From Limnothrix sp. RL_2_0 (GTDB lineage: Bacteria; Cyanobacteriota; Cyanobacteriia; Cyanobacteriales; MRBY01), in the NCBI GenBank assembly GCA_012033055.1, contig JAAUPR010000011.1:1-57939 (forward strand): DNA of 57,939 nucleotides. Reading direction: 5' to 3'. The stretch's first letter is position 1. Every line of letters starts with the position of its first letter. The position numbers and the translations under genes were made by a program. This document shows, piece by piece, positions 19,970-29,240 of this stretch. The notes under the pieces were generated by a model. It was not told where the DNA came from, ran no database searches, and saw only the letters and a program-made list of their open reading frames with translations.

Positions 19970-20575
19970 ATGAAACGCGATTCCTACGGAGCCCTTGCCG
20001 GGAGTTCCATCCCCGCCGCCATATTGCGAGCCTCCGCCACCCTCAGACTCTCAGGTAATATCGGCTTCTGGGTACAGCTTGTCCTAGGAGTAGTCGCCGC
20101 CCTGATCCTCCTTTTTGCCAGCGCTAGCCTCGTCGGAGGAGATGCCGCCAATACCGCCAACCAAGATCGTAGCTTCGTCCAAGGTAGTAGCTTCGGCGTT
20201 TTCTGCGCCGCTGTCGGCATTGTTGCCCTCGTCGTCAGTATCTTTTTCTTCTTCCGCTACAAGACCATTTCACGCCTCATGCTGGTACAGGACAACGCCC
20301 TCCGCCCCAAAAAGTCCTATACCCTCCAGACCATTAAATATGGACTCCTTGCTAACCTGCTCGGTATGATGTTCGCTATTATCGGCGCAGAATCCTTCGT
20401 TGGTCTCGTCATCGGTAAAGCCCTCACGATTCCTCAAGGCGCAGTCTTTTCCAACACCTCCCAACTCATTCAGCCCAAAGATCTCTTCATTATTCTCGCC
20501 AACACCCACACGATCGCCTCCCACTTCACAGGCATCGTCGTAGCCCTCTGGCTGCTGAATCAACTCAACAAGTAA
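19970..20575 (+). CDS. DUF3611 membrane protein (Tic21/PIC1-like)
   Basis: 201 residues with four predicted membrane helices (about 31-55, 70-95, 123-147 and 178-198). The family includes plant chloroplast Tic21/PIC1, implicated in iron uptake or protein import at the inner envelope, and its cyanobacterial homologues. The sequence itself shows only the membrane build and the conserved N-terminal LRASATLRLSGNIGFWVQLVLG. The substrate is not decided. Confidence 0.8.
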   Translation: MKRDSYGALAGSSIPAAILRASATLRLSGNIGFWVQLVLGVVAALILLFASASLVGGDAANTANQDRSFVQGSSFGVFCAAVGIVALVVSIFFFFRYKTISRLMLVQDNALRPKKSYTLQTIKYGLLANLLGMMFAIIGAESFVGLVIGKALTIPQGAVFSNTSQLIQPKDLFIILANTHTIASHFTGIVVALWLLNQLNK

Positions 20576-20633
20576 GTTGTTTTTAGACCATAAACTCGGA
20601 TATCCGCCCACTGTCCTCTGATATCTAAATCCT

Positions 20634-20996
20634 ATGCAACGTACCCGCCTCAACACCCTATTTGATGAAAACTTTCTGCGCTTTAGCCAGTTTTTCCAAA
20701 ATCCTTGGCGTAAATTCGCTCTATTCATTATCAGCCTACTATTTGGCAACTTTATCGGTACTGTTGTCCCCACTACTGCTGGACAAAAAGCCGCTTGGGA
20801 TCCCATCGTCGGCGCAGCATTACTGATTTTTATCGAACTCATTAGCCGTCTTTATTACAATCGACCCCAATTACTCCAAAGTTCCTCGGACAAGATGCCA
20901 AATCAAGGCAGCGAATTAATTTTCGCCCTCTTAAATGTTTTTAAAATAGGTCTGACCTACGGCCTCATTGTAGAAGCATTAGAACTGGGTTCGTAG
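20634..20996 (+). CDS. Ycf20-like membrane protein (DUF565)
   Basis: 120 residues starting [14 protein letters not shown], then two or three membrane helices around [20 protein letters not shown] and [17 protein letters not shown]. This is the DUF565/Ycf20 pattern found in cyanobacteria and algal plastid genomes. In algae it has been linked to photoprotection, but no mechanism is known. It lies 58 bases after the DUF3611 gene. Confidence 0.82.
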   Translation: MQRTRLNTLFDENFLRFSQFFQNPWRKFALFIISLLFGNFIGTVVPTTAGQKAAWDPIVGAALLIFIELISRLYYNRPQLLQSSSDKMPNQGSELIFALLNVFKIGLTYGLIVEALELGS

Positions 20997-21126
20997 CAAA
21001 TGTTACCGGACATCGCAAAGGGGTAGAAACCGAATCAGAATCAATCGTTTGAGCATCAAGCCAAAAATTTCCCCTGTGCTAGAATCATCCATACATACGG
21101 GACTAGCAGCAGGTAAAAAACAGGTC

Positions 21127-23592
21127 ATGTTTGAACGCTTCACAGAAAAAGCTATTAAGGTGATTATGCTTGCCCAAGAGGAAGCTCGTCGCCTTGGTCA
21201 CAACTTCGTTGGTACGGAGCAAATCCTCCTTGGTCTCATTGGTGAGGGGACTGGCGTCGCCGCTAAGGTACTCCGGTCTATGGGCGTCAACCTTAAGGAT
21301 GCACGCATCGAAGTCGAAAAAATTATTGGACGGGGTTCCGGTTTTGTCGCCGTTGAAATCCCTTTCACTCCCAGAGCAAAACGAGTTTTAGAACTATCTT
21401 TGGAAGAGGCTCGCCAACTGGGTCACAACTATATCGGTACAGAGCATCTGCTCCTCGGTCTAATTCGTGAAGGGGAAGGTGTTGCCGCTAGAGTTCTTGA
21501 GAATTTAGGCGTCGATCTTTCTAAGGTCAGAACCCAAGTTATCCGTATGTTGGGTGAAACAGCAGAAGTCGCTGCTGGTGGCGGTGGTTCCCGCAGTAAT
21601 AAAACACCGACCCTTGATGAGTTTGGCTCTAACCTCACTCAGCTGGCGAAAGACGGCAAGCTTGATCCCGTGGTCGGTCGCCAGAATGAAATTGAACGGG
21701 TGATTCAAATTCTCGGTCGTCGGACAAAGAATAATCCGGTACTGATTGGTGAGCCGGGTGTTGGTAAGACGGCGATCGCCGAAGGTTTAGCCCAGCGTAT
21801 TTCCACTGGTGATATTCCAGATATCCTCGAAGAGAAGCGCGTCGTCACCCTCGATATCGGTCTCCTCGTTGCCGGAACAAAGTACCGGGGTGAGTTTGAA
21901 GAACGCCTCAAAAAAATCATGGATGAAATCCGCCAAGCGGGTAACGTCATTCTCGTGATTGATGAAGTCCACACTTTGATTGGTGCTGGTGCAGCAGAAG
22001 GGGCGATCGATGCCGCCAATATCCTCAAACCGGCCCTTGCCCGTGGTGAGCTGCAATGTATTGGTGCAACCACTCTCGATGAGTACCGTAAGCACATTGA
22101 ACGGGATGCCGCCCTAGAGCGTCGTTTTCAACCGGTGATGGTTGGTGAACCTTCCGTTGAAGAAACCATCGAAATTCTCTTTGGTCTCCGGGAACGCTAT
22201 GAGCAACACCATAAGCTCAAAATTTTGGACGAAGCCCTTGATGCAGCGGCTAAGTTGGCAGATCGTTATATCAGCGATCGCTTCTTACCGGACAAAGCCA
22301 TTGACCTCATCGACGAGGCTGGTTCCCGCGTTCGTTTGATCAATTCCCAACTCCCTGCCGAAGCCAAAGAACTCGACAAAGAACTCCGTGTTGTCCTTAA
22401 AGAGAAGGATGAAGCAGTTCGTTCCCAAGAATTTGATAAGGCCGGTGAACTACGCGACCGGGAAATGGCCATCAAAACCGAAATTCGGGCGATCGCCGCG
22501 AACCAAAAAGAAAAGAAAACCGACATTGATGCCGTCGTTGATGCCGAAGAAATCGCCCATATCGTTGCCTCTTGGACTGGCGTTCCTCTCAACAAATTAA
22601 CCGAAAGCGAATCCACCAAGCTCCTCAACATGGAAGAGACCTTACACCAGCGCCTCATTGGTCAGGAAGATGCCGTTAAAGCAGTGTCCCGTGCCATTCG
22701 TCGTGCCCGTGTTGGCCTTAAAAATCCCAACCGACCTATTGCAAGTTTCGTCTTCTCTGGCCCCACTGGTGTTGGGAAAACCGAATTAACCAAGTCCCTC
22801 GCAGCCTATTTCTTCGGTTCAGAAGACGCGATGATCCGCTTGGATATGTCCGAGTTTATGGAGCGACACACCGTCTCCAAACTCATCGGCTCCCCTCCCG
22901 GATACGTTGGCTATAACGAAGGCGGTCAGCTCACCGAAGCCGTACGTCGTCGTCCTTACACCGTCATTCTTTTTGACGAGATCGAGAAGGCTCACCCAGA
23001 CATCTTCAATATGTTGTTACAAATCCTTGAAGATGGCCGCCTAACCGATGCCAAAGGGCGCACCGTAGATTTCAAGAACACCTTAATTATCTTGACATCC
23101 AACATTGGTTCGAAAGTAATTGAGAAAGGTGGCGGCGGACTTGGATTTGAGTTCGGCGAAGATGCCGCAGAATCCCAATACAATCGCATTCGTTCTTTGG
23201 TTAACGAAGAACTTAAGCAGTATTTCCGCCCTGAATTCCTCAACCGTCTCGACGAGATTATTGTCTTCCGTCAGCTCAACAAAGAAGAAGTCAAGGAAAT
23301 TTCCGAGATTCTCCTCAAGGACGTGTTCAAGCGCCTTACAGAGCAAGAGATCGAACTGACTGTCACCGACAAGTTTAAGGAACGTCTCGTAGAGGAAGGA
23401 TACAACCCAGCCTACGGAGCGCGTCCATTACGTCGAGCGATCATGCGCCTTCTAGAAGACGTTCTTGCCGAAGAAATTCTGTCTGGTCGCGTTGGTGCTG
23501 GTGACGTTGCTCAAATTGATATTGATGAAGAAGGTAAGGTTGCTGTGAGCAAAGCGGAGAGAACACCAGAGCTTGTAGAACAGGCTGGTTAA
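21127..23592 (+). CDS. clpC: ATP-dependent Clp protease ATP-binding subunit ClpC
   Basis: 821-residue HSP100 unfoldase that feeds ClpP/ClpR. The start at 21127 gives [20 protein letters not shown], the standard N-terminus; the 26 codons upstream are not conserved. Order of domains: two Clp-N repeats, AAA+ 1 with GEPGVGKTA and LVIDEVHTL, a UVR segment ([11 protein letters not shown]), AAA+ 2 with GPTGVGKTE and [11 protein letters not shown], and the LGF-loop region for ClpP docking. A strong terminator follows at 23637. Confidence 0.97.
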   Translation: MFERFTEKAIKVIMLAQEEARRLGHNFVGTEQILLGLIGEGTGVAAKVLRSMGVNLKDARIEVEKIIGRGSGFVAVEIPFTPRAKRVLELSLEEARQLGHNYIGTEHLLLGLIREGEGVAARVLENLGVDLSKVRTQVIRMLGETAEVAAGGGGSRSNKTPTLDEFGSNLTQLAKDGKLDPVVGRQNEIERVIQILGRRTKNNPVLIGEPGVGKTAIAEGLAQRISTGDIPDILEEKRVVTLDIGLLVAGTKYRGEFEERLKKIMDEIRQAGNVILVIDEVHTLIGAGAAEGAIDAANILKPALARGELQCIGATTLDEYRKHIERDAALERRFQPVMVGEPSVEETIEILFGLRERYEQHHKLKILDEALDAAAKLADRYISDRFLPDKAIDLIDEAGSRVRLINSQLPAEAKELDKELRVVLKEKDEAVRSQEFDKAGELRDREMAIKTEIRAIAANQKEKKTDIDAVVDAEEIAHIVASWTGVPLNKLTESESTKLLNMEETLHQRLIGQEDAVKAVSRAIRRARVGLKNPNRPIASFVFSGPTGVGKTELTKSLAAYFFGSEDAMIRLDMSEFMERHTVSKLIGSPPGYVGYNEGGQLTEAVRRRPYTVILFDEIEKAHPDIFNMLLQILEDGRLTDAKGRTVDFKNTLIILTSNIGSKVIEKGGGGLGFEFGEDAAESQYNRIRSLVNEELKQYFRPEFLNRLDEIIVFRQLNKEEVKEISEILLKDVFKRLTEQEIELTVTDKFKERLVEEGYNPAYGARPLRRAIMRLLEDVLAEEILSGRVGAGDVAQIDIDEEGKVAVSKAERTPELVEQAG

Positions 23593-23636
23593 AATTCGCC
23601 ATTACCTAACCTAAGTTAAATGAAACAACATGAGTA

Positions 23637-23665
23637 GGGAGATCTTCTAAGATCTCCCTTTTTTT
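23637..23665 (+). terminator. Rho-independent terminator of clpC
   Basis: Perfect 10-bp stem GGGAGATCTT / AAGATCTCCC with a 2-base loop, followed by seven T residues, 45 bases after the clpC stop codon. Confidence 0.93.
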
Positions 23666-23771
23666 GCTTTGTGGGTCGAGATTATAAAGTTTTCATGATA
23701 AAACAACGAATCCCAAGGAAGGAATGTAACAATGATTACAGAATAAGTCAGAGGATGTTGAGGAAACATAT

Positions 23772-24188
23772 ATGAAACTAACCTATCGTGGCGTCCCCTA
23801 TAATCAAACCCCAGTGAGCCTAGAAGTGACAGAAGGAGATATTTTAGGTCGATATCGTGGCCAGTCTGTGCGCCGCCACCTACCCGCTACAAAATTTGAG
23901 CGTCCAGAGGTTGAGTCGATGCTATTACATTATCGTGGCCAGGGTTACCGGAAACTCCAAGCAACGGTACAAAGTGCGATCGCCCCTGTCCATCAAGCAC
24001 CTGCGGCAAGTTGTCCCATTCCATTATCGAAGCTGGCACAGTTAATGCCTAAGGATGTAAGACAAGTACATATCGAAAATATGCGCCACAGTCTAGAAGA
24101 GCGCCTCAGGGCAGCTCAGGCTAAAGGAGATGAACATCTCGTCAATCTTTTGCAACGGGAATCAAACCAACTATGGCCTTCCCACTAG
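23772..24188 (+). CDS. DUF4278 domain protein
   Basis: 138 residues. The opening MKLTYRGVPY is the DUF4278 hallmark, and the YRG core recurs as GRYRGQSV and LHYRGQGY within the first 60 residues. The C-terminal half is a helical segment (IENMRHSLEERLRAAQAKGD). The family is nearly restricted to cyanobacteria and has no known function. The gene stands alone between two terminators. Confidence 0.8.
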   Translation: MKLTYRGVPYNQTPVSLEVTEGDILGRYRGQSVRRHLPATKFERPEVESMLLHYRGQGYRKLQATVQSAIAPVHQAPAASCPIPLSKLAQLMPKDVRQVHIENMRHSLEERLRAAQAKGDEHLVNLLQRESNQLWPSH

Positions 24189-24232
24189 GGCCAATGTCTT
24201 TGGTGTGACAGTGTGTTTTTAATATCTTTAAG

Positions 24233-24258
24233 GAAGTAGTCTTGCTACTTCTTTTTTT
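24233..24258 (+). terminator. Rho-independent terminator after DUF4278 gene
   Basis: Seven-bp stem GAAGTAG / CTACTTC with a 5-base loop followed by seven T residues, about 45 bases after the stop codon at 24188. Confidence 0.85.
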
Positions 24259-24402
24259 GTGGTTGTGGCGAAGGCAAATAGCGGCGGGACATTTAGCTTC
24301 TTGGGGTGAGTTCTCCATGAATCTTGCCAACTTTTTTATCCTTTCTGTTCTTCAGGCATTGTGCCCACGGAAGGATTGCACGCTTAAACTAATTTGAATC
24401 AT

Positions 24403-24434
24403 CGAATCACCGAATCACCGAATCACCGAATCAC
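24403..24434. repeat. Tandem repeat, 4 x 8 bp (CGAATCAC)
   Basis: Four exact copies of CGAATCAC, with a degenerate copy (TGAATCAT) just before and a partial CGA after. It sits in the 370-base gap (24189-24559) between the DUF4278 gene and the response regulator gene. Besides the terminator at 24233 I see nothing else in that gap. Confidence 0.85.
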
Positions 24435-24559
24435 CGAGAAAATGATTGCATAAACGGAGTGTATTGTTTCTCAATCAACGGTTCTGGGTCTTATTTTTTA
24501 ATGGGTCTATTGTGTAATTGATTCATAATGAAAGGCATGTGCGATGCTGGGTGACTTGG

Positions 24560-25240
24560 ATGCGTATTCTTTTGGTAGATGATGAGCGGGAATTGCGGGA
24601 AGCGCTAGAGCAGGTGCTATCGCGAGAGGGATATGTTGTGGAGACGGCAGAGCATGGTGAATTGGGCTTGGAATTAGCTAAACAGTGTGATTTTGATTTG
24701 CTAATTTTGGACTGGATGTTGCCCCACTATTCTGGGATTGAGATTTGTCAACGGATCCGTGCTCTGGGGAAAACCACGCCAGTGCTATTTCTGACAGCGA
24801 AGGATACGGTAGATGACCGGGTGCAGGGGTTGGATGCTGGGGCGGATGATTATTTGGTCAAACCTTTTGAATTGAGGGAATTATTGGCGAGGGTCAGGGC
24901 ATTGTTGAGGCGATCGCCAGTGATTGATATACCGCACCGTCTCAAGGTGGCAGATTTAGAATTGGATTTGGAAAACCATGTGGCCTACAGGACAGGGCGG
25001 ATGATTCGCCTTTCGGATCGTGAGTTGCAGCTATTGCAATATTTTATGGAGCATCCGGAACAGTTGTTGTCCCATGAGCAAATTTACCAATCTCTTTGGC
25101 AGGATGAAGAATCCCCCAGTAGCAATGTCTTGGCAGCTTTGGTGCGGCTACTACGGCGTAAGGTGGAAACGAAAGGCGATCGCCCATTGATTCACACCAT
25201 TTACGGTAAAGGCTATTATTTCGGCGAACAGGTCTCTTAG
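24560..25240 (+). CDS. OmpR/PhoB-type response regulator
   Basis: 226 residues. The start at 24560 gives MRILLVDDERELREALEQ, the normal beginning; the upstream 14 codons are not conserved. The receiver domain has the acidic pair D7-D8, phosphoacceptor D51 (LILDWMLP), T82 region FLTAKD and the Lys of LVKPFEL. The C-terminal winged helix ends IHTIYGKGYYF. It resembles the cyanobacterial RppA group, though a specific name is not justified. No histidine kinase gene is adjacent, so its partner is encoded elsewhere. Confidence 0.92.
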   Translation: MRILLVDDERELREALEQVLSREGYVVETAEHGELGLELAKQCDFDLLILDWMLPHYSGIEICQRIRALGKTTPVLFLTAKDTVDDRVQGLDAGADDYLVKPFELRELLARVRALLRRSPVIDIPHRLKVADLELDLENHVAYRTGRMIRLSDRELQLLQYFMEHPEQLLSHEQIYQSLWQDEESPSSNVLAALVRLLRRKVETKGDRPLIHTIYGKGYYFGEQVS

Positions 25241-25254
25241 GTCGCTTAATCTAA

Positions 25255-27714
25255 TCACTCACTAGGCTCTCTCTTCTGGGCAGCAGGAGGAGCAGGAATA
25301 TCCACATTAGCCGGTGGGGCTGGGGCTGGGGCTCGAGCTGGCGCAGGAGCAGGTTGTACAGCTTTGGGCGGCGCAGGGTTTGCTGGCGGTGCAGAGGCAG
25401 GAGCTGGCGCTGCAGTGCTTGGCGTTGGAGCCGGGGCGGCTGGCGTTGGTGCTGTGCTTGGGGCTGGGGATGCTGCTGGTGTTCTAGTTTCTGCAGGAAT
25501 AAAAGGCGGTACAGTGTCTGATTTTTTCGTGTAATCATAGGTCGGCTCTGGCGATCGCCGTGGAGGTGCTGTCCGGGTAGCATTATCCCGATCCGTTGGC
25601 GTGGGAGACGATTGATTGCCACCAGAGTCAGTAGTATTTGTCTCAGAATTATTACTGTTACCACTATTAGTCTTTTTCTTTTTATTGCCCGTCACCTTCT
25701 TCGGAGCATTTTTAACAGGTTGTGCCTCAATAGAACCCACACGGTTACTAAGATTGGGCATAGCCGGAAAATTTTCCACAGCAAGGGAATCTGTGATTTG
25801 CCCCATGAGATTTCCCCATAGCCTCGCAGCAGTGCTACTTGCTCCCCAAGTGGGTCGATTGTCATCATTACCGAGCCAAACCCCCGTCACCATTTGGGGA
25901 ATATAGCCGATAAACCATAAATCCCGTGCTTTGTCAGAAGTTCCTGTTTTACCAGCAACCGGACGACCAATATTGGCATTACTGCCTGTACCACTAGAAA
26001 CGACATCCGTCAGCATTGAGGTCATAATCGCGGCACTATTAGCATCCACAGCTTGGCGGGGCTTGGCTTCTGCTTGATAAATGATGTTGCCATCCCGGTC
26101 AATAATGCGACTAATACCGTAATTAGGTTGGTGAACACCTTTATTAGCAAGGGTTCCGTAGGCAGAGGTGATTTCTAATAAGTTCACTTCCCAAGAACCA
26201 AGGGCCAAGGAGTAGGTCGGCTGCATTTCAGAGCGGATTCCCATCTGCTGGGCAAGGTTAATCACGGGATCCCAACCGACATCAAGCATGACCCTGAGGG
26301 CTACGGTATTCACCGATTGGGTGAGGGCCTTGGTCAAGGATAGAGGCTGGTTACTAAATGTGCCGGAGTAATTTTTTGGCTTGTAATCTCCGATGACAAA
26401 TTCGCTGTCAACGTAGGTATCGGAGGGGGACATGCCTGAGGCGATCGCCGCCGTGTAGACAAACGTTTTAAAAGTTGAGCCGGGTTGTCTTTGGGCTTGG
26501 GTGACGCGATTATACTGGTTGTTTTCAAAATCCAGACCGCCAACCATGGTCTTAATCTGGCCATTGCGAGGATCAATACTGACGATAGCAGCCTGCTTAA
26601 ATCCCTGATAGCGCCCATACTTTTCAATTCCTTCAGCGAGGGTTGCTTCCGCCCATTCTTGCCATTGGGGATTGATCGTTGTTTCCACGACTACCCCGCC
26701 TTTTTCAAGCTGTTCTGGCGTTAGATAACGATCCAATTCTGCTTGGATATAGTCACTAAAGTAGGGGTAGCGCCGTAGTAAACGCTTTGGTATTTGACGA
26801 TTGGTTTCGAGGGGAGTCGCGATCGCCTGTTTCAGCGCAGGCTCAGAAATAAACCCGTCCTCCCACATTCTTTGCAATACCTGATTACGACGAACGATCG
26901 TCTTCTGACGACTAACAAACGGAGAATAAATACTCGGCGCAGGCGCTAAACCCGCAATCATTGCCGCCTCCGGCAGCGTCAGATCATCCAACGTTTTCCC
27001 AAAATAGACCCAAGCCGCATCAGTAACCCCATAGGCCCCCGAACCCAAATAAACTAGATTGAGATAGCTTTCAAGGATTTGATCCTTAGTAAACTGCTCC
27101 TCTAACTTGGTCGCCAGACGCATTTCCTTCATCTTACGCATCGCCGTCATTTCTTGATTCAGAAAGACAATCCGTGCCACTTGCTGCGTAATACTACTGC
27201 CACCCTCAACAATCTCCCCAGCCCGAAAATTCACATAGGCTGCCCGAGCAATCCCTTGGGTATCTACCCCAAAATGATCGTAGAAGCGACGATCTTCACT
27301 AGACACAAATGCTTCGGAGATAACATCCGGCACTTCCCAGATTTTGACCTTGTCGTGGGACACTGGGCCAACTTCCTCGATGACCGTGCCATCCGCTGCT
27401 TTCACCGTCATTGTGCCCGGACGGGTGTAAATCAATACTGAATCTACATTTTCCGGTACGAGGGCTTCTAATTCTTGCCAACTACGGTGGACAACATAAC
27501 CGCTACTACCGGCACCAACGACCATTCCCGCAAGAAACCAAAACCACCATCGTCCTTTTTTTCTACGGGGCTTTTGCGGCTTGGGATTATCCCCATCGGG
27601 GGGTTCTGAATTTAGAGGGGGAGTCAGTTTTGGGCTAGGTTCATTACCATTTTGGTCTGGACCAACTGGCTCAAAGGCAGTGGTCTCTACAGACTGAGCT
27701 TCTGCTGTCTGCAT
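25255..27714 (-). CDS. Class A penicillin-binding protein (PBP1)
   Basis: About 819 residues. A cytosolic N-terminus and one membrane helix (FWFLAGMVVGAGSSGYVV) are followed by a GT51 transglycosylase with the catalytic-Glu motif SSEDRRFYDHFG and GGSSITQQ. The transpeptidase has STFK (nucleophile Ser), SVN and KTGTS. The last ~160 residues are a Pro/Ala/Thr-rich low-complexity tail. It polymerises and cross-links peptidoglycan. ATG 27714 is preferred; a TTG at 27795 would add 27 residues. It converges on the response regulator gene with only 14 bases between. Confidence 0.93.
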   Translation of the reverse strand: MQTAEAQSVETTAFEPVGPDQNGNEPSPKLTPPLNSEPPDGDNPKPQKPRRKKGRWWFWFLAGMVVGAGSSGYVVHRSWQELEALVPENVDSVLIYTRPGTMTVKAADGTVIEEVGPVSHDKVKIWEVPDVISEAFVSSEDRRFYDHFGVDTQGIARAAYVNFRAGEIVEGGSSITQQVARIVFLNQEMTAMRKMKEMRLATKLEEQFTKDQILESYLNLVYLGSGAYGVTDAAWVYFGKTLDDLTLPEAAMIAGLAPAPSIYSPFVSRQKTIVRRNQVLQRMWEDGFISEPALKQAIATPLETNRQIPKRLLRRYPYFSDYIQAELDRYLTPEQLEKGGVVVETTINPQWQEWAEATLAEGIEKYGRYQGFKQAAIVSIDPRNGQIKTMVGGLDFENNQYNRVTQAQRQPGSTFKTFVYTAAIASGMSPSDTYVDSEFVIGDYKPKNYSGTFSNQPLSLTKALTQSVNTVALRVMLDVGWDPVINLAQQMGIRSEMQPTYSLALGSWEVNLLEITSAYGTLANKGVHQPNYGISRIIDRDGNIIYQAEAKPRQAVDANSAAIMTSMLTDVVSSGTGSNANIGRPVAGKTGTSDKARDLWFIGYIPQMVTGVWLGNDDNRPTWGASSTAARLWGNLMGQITDSLAVENFPAMPNLSNRVGSIEAQPVKNAPKKVTGNKKKKTNSGNSNNSETNTTDSGGNQSSPTPTDRDNATRTAPPRRSPEPTYDYTKKSDTVPPFIPAETRTPAASPAPSTAPTPAAPAPTPSTAAPAPASAPPANPAPPKAVQPAPAPARAPAPAPPANVDIPAPPAAQKREPSE

Positions 27715-27948
27715 ATTTAGCCTAGATTTTTTGGAAAAATTGAACACACCAAGCTCCTCAGAATATCGTCCCAGTTGGGTTCCGCTGCCCGCCAACCGAT
27801 TATGTTGTGGTTAATTAATTAACTGCATGTTAACTCAATGAACCATTTGTAAAAGTCTTCAGACGAGTTTAGCTTACCCTTTCCATAAATAGAAGGGTAA
27901 TTCAGAACTCTAGGTTCACAGGGCTGAACCATAAGCTTTTGTTTTCTA

Positions 27949-28020
27949 AGCGGGTAACGCGATTCGAACGCGCGACATTCACCTTGGCAAGGTGACGCTC
28001 TACCACTGAGCTATACCCGC
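27949..28020 (-). tRNA. tRNA-Gly (GCC)
   Basis: The minus strand folds into a complete cloverleaf: acceptor GCGGGTA/TACCCGC, D-arm with AGCTCAGTGGTAGAGC, anticodon loop CTTGCCAAG with anticodon GCC, and T-arm containing GTTCGAATC. The discriminator base is U, as usual for bacterial tRNA-Gly. The 3' CCA is not encoded. Confidence 0.97.
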
Positions 28021-28104
28021 ATGTGTGCTGAGCACGTATACCAATATGCCAAATTCGTTGAGCACTGTCAAGGGCGATCGCCAACTTTTTTCGACAGGTC
28101 TTTT

Positions 28105-28596
28105 TTAAGGGGCACTAGTCGGCAATTTTTTCATGAGGCTAGCCATTTCGAGGGCACTCAATCCATAACCCCAACCGAGATTATTTTTAATGCCTGCCCG
28201 CTCTAGCGCTTGTTGCATTGTGTCGGTGGTTAGAATTCCGAAAACAACGGGAACGCCTGTTTGGAAGCTGGCAGCAGCGATGCCTTTAGACACTTCGGAG
28301 GAAACATAATCAAAGTGGGGGGTATCGCCACGAATTACAGCTCCAAGACAAATTACTGCATCATATTGACCGGAAGCAGCGAGCCGTTTGGCCACAAGGG
28401 AAATTTCAAAACTACCGGGAACCCAGACATAATCGATTTGTTCCCCATCGGTACTGACATCCATACCATGGCGACGGAGACAATCTTGGCAGCCTGCAAG
28501 GAGTTTGCTGGTCACAAGGTCATTAAAGCGCCCGATGACGATCGCCATCCGTAGCGTTTGGATATTGTCGTTGTAGGTTCCTTCAAATGTAGTCAT
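28105..28596 (-). CDS. ribH: 6,7-dimethyl-8-ribityllumazine synthase
   Basis: 163 residues. RibH condenses the ribityl-uracil intermediate with dihydroxybutanone phosphate, the penultimate step of riboflavin synthesis. Visible motifs are GRFND near the N-terminus, [22 protein letters not shown] (containing the catalytic His) and FGILTTDT. It is downstream of psbZ on the same strand with a gap of about 130 bases. Confidence 0.95.
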   Translation of the reverse strand: MTTFEGTYNDNIQTLRMAIVIGRFNDLVTSKLLAGCQDCLRRHGMDVSTDGEQIDYVWVPGSFEISLVAKRLAASGQYDAVICLGAVIRGDTPHFDYVSSEVSKGIAAASFQTGVPVVFGILTTDTMQQALERAGIKNNLGWGYGLSALEMASLMKKLPTSAP

Positions 28597-28724
28597 GGTA
28601 GAAAAACGGGAATTTTAGGTCTAAAAAAATTGAGGTACAAACTGGCTGGAATTTTCCAAACAGTAGACTTGCACCTCATTAATGATCGGTTATGAAAAAA
28701 TAGTTTGGGGTCGAAGGCTCGGTG

Positions 28725-28913
28725 CTAAATGACAAAAAAGTTCAGCACACCAACGGCGACAACGAGGGCGATCCAAGCAAAGGAGCCAACGTAGATGAGA
28801 GATTTGGACTGATCCCAGTTTTGGGGGGATGCGTAGGCAACGGGCACGCCAATAACCATCAGAAAAGATAGACCCACGAGGGCTACCAAAGCGAGTTGAA
28901 ATAAAATAGACAT
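28725..28913 (-). CDS. psbZ: Photosystem II protein PsbZ (Ycf9)
   Basis: 62 residues with two membrane helices (about 3-25 and 41-60) joined by the conserved SPQNWDQSK loop. PsbZ sits at the edge of the photosystem II core near CP43 and stabilises the supercomplex. It is the clearest photosynthesis gene in the window. Probably co-transcribed with ribH. Confidence 0.96.
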   Translation of the reverse strand: MSILFQLALVALVGLSFLMVIGVPVAYASPQNWDQSKSLIYVGSFAWIALVVAVGVLNFFVI

Positions 28914-29240
28914 TTTTAAAAAATATTCTCCCAGAACAGCAAGCGAGTGGGGTTTAGGATGTCAAAAAAGGTTTGATAATCCTATTAATTTATGGTGATT
29001 ATAGTAAGCTACCAGAAAATTGCACTTCTCTGGTAGGACACTGGGGCATTCTTTATGGTTTTTTCGCGGCGCTGGAAAGTGGAGGGGCGATCGCCAACCT
29101 TCTGATACTGACATTCACTTTTCCCTGCAATAGAACAAAGCTAACTCAAGGCGATCGCCGCATTTCTCTAGGCAAAACTGCCAAGACACCCGTTCTACGC
29201 AAGAATAGGGGAAGTTTTTTCGTTTGGCTCCTTTGCAACT
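28914..29240. promoter_or_regulatory. Divergent psbZ / murJ intergenic region with candidate psbZ promoter
   Basis: On the minus strand a perfect TATAAT (28998-29003) lies about 85 bases before psbZ; the -35 position is poor (AGTGCA-like, 17-bp spacing), as often seen for photosystem genes. The remainder holds HIP1 sites and no gene. Confidence 0.4.
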
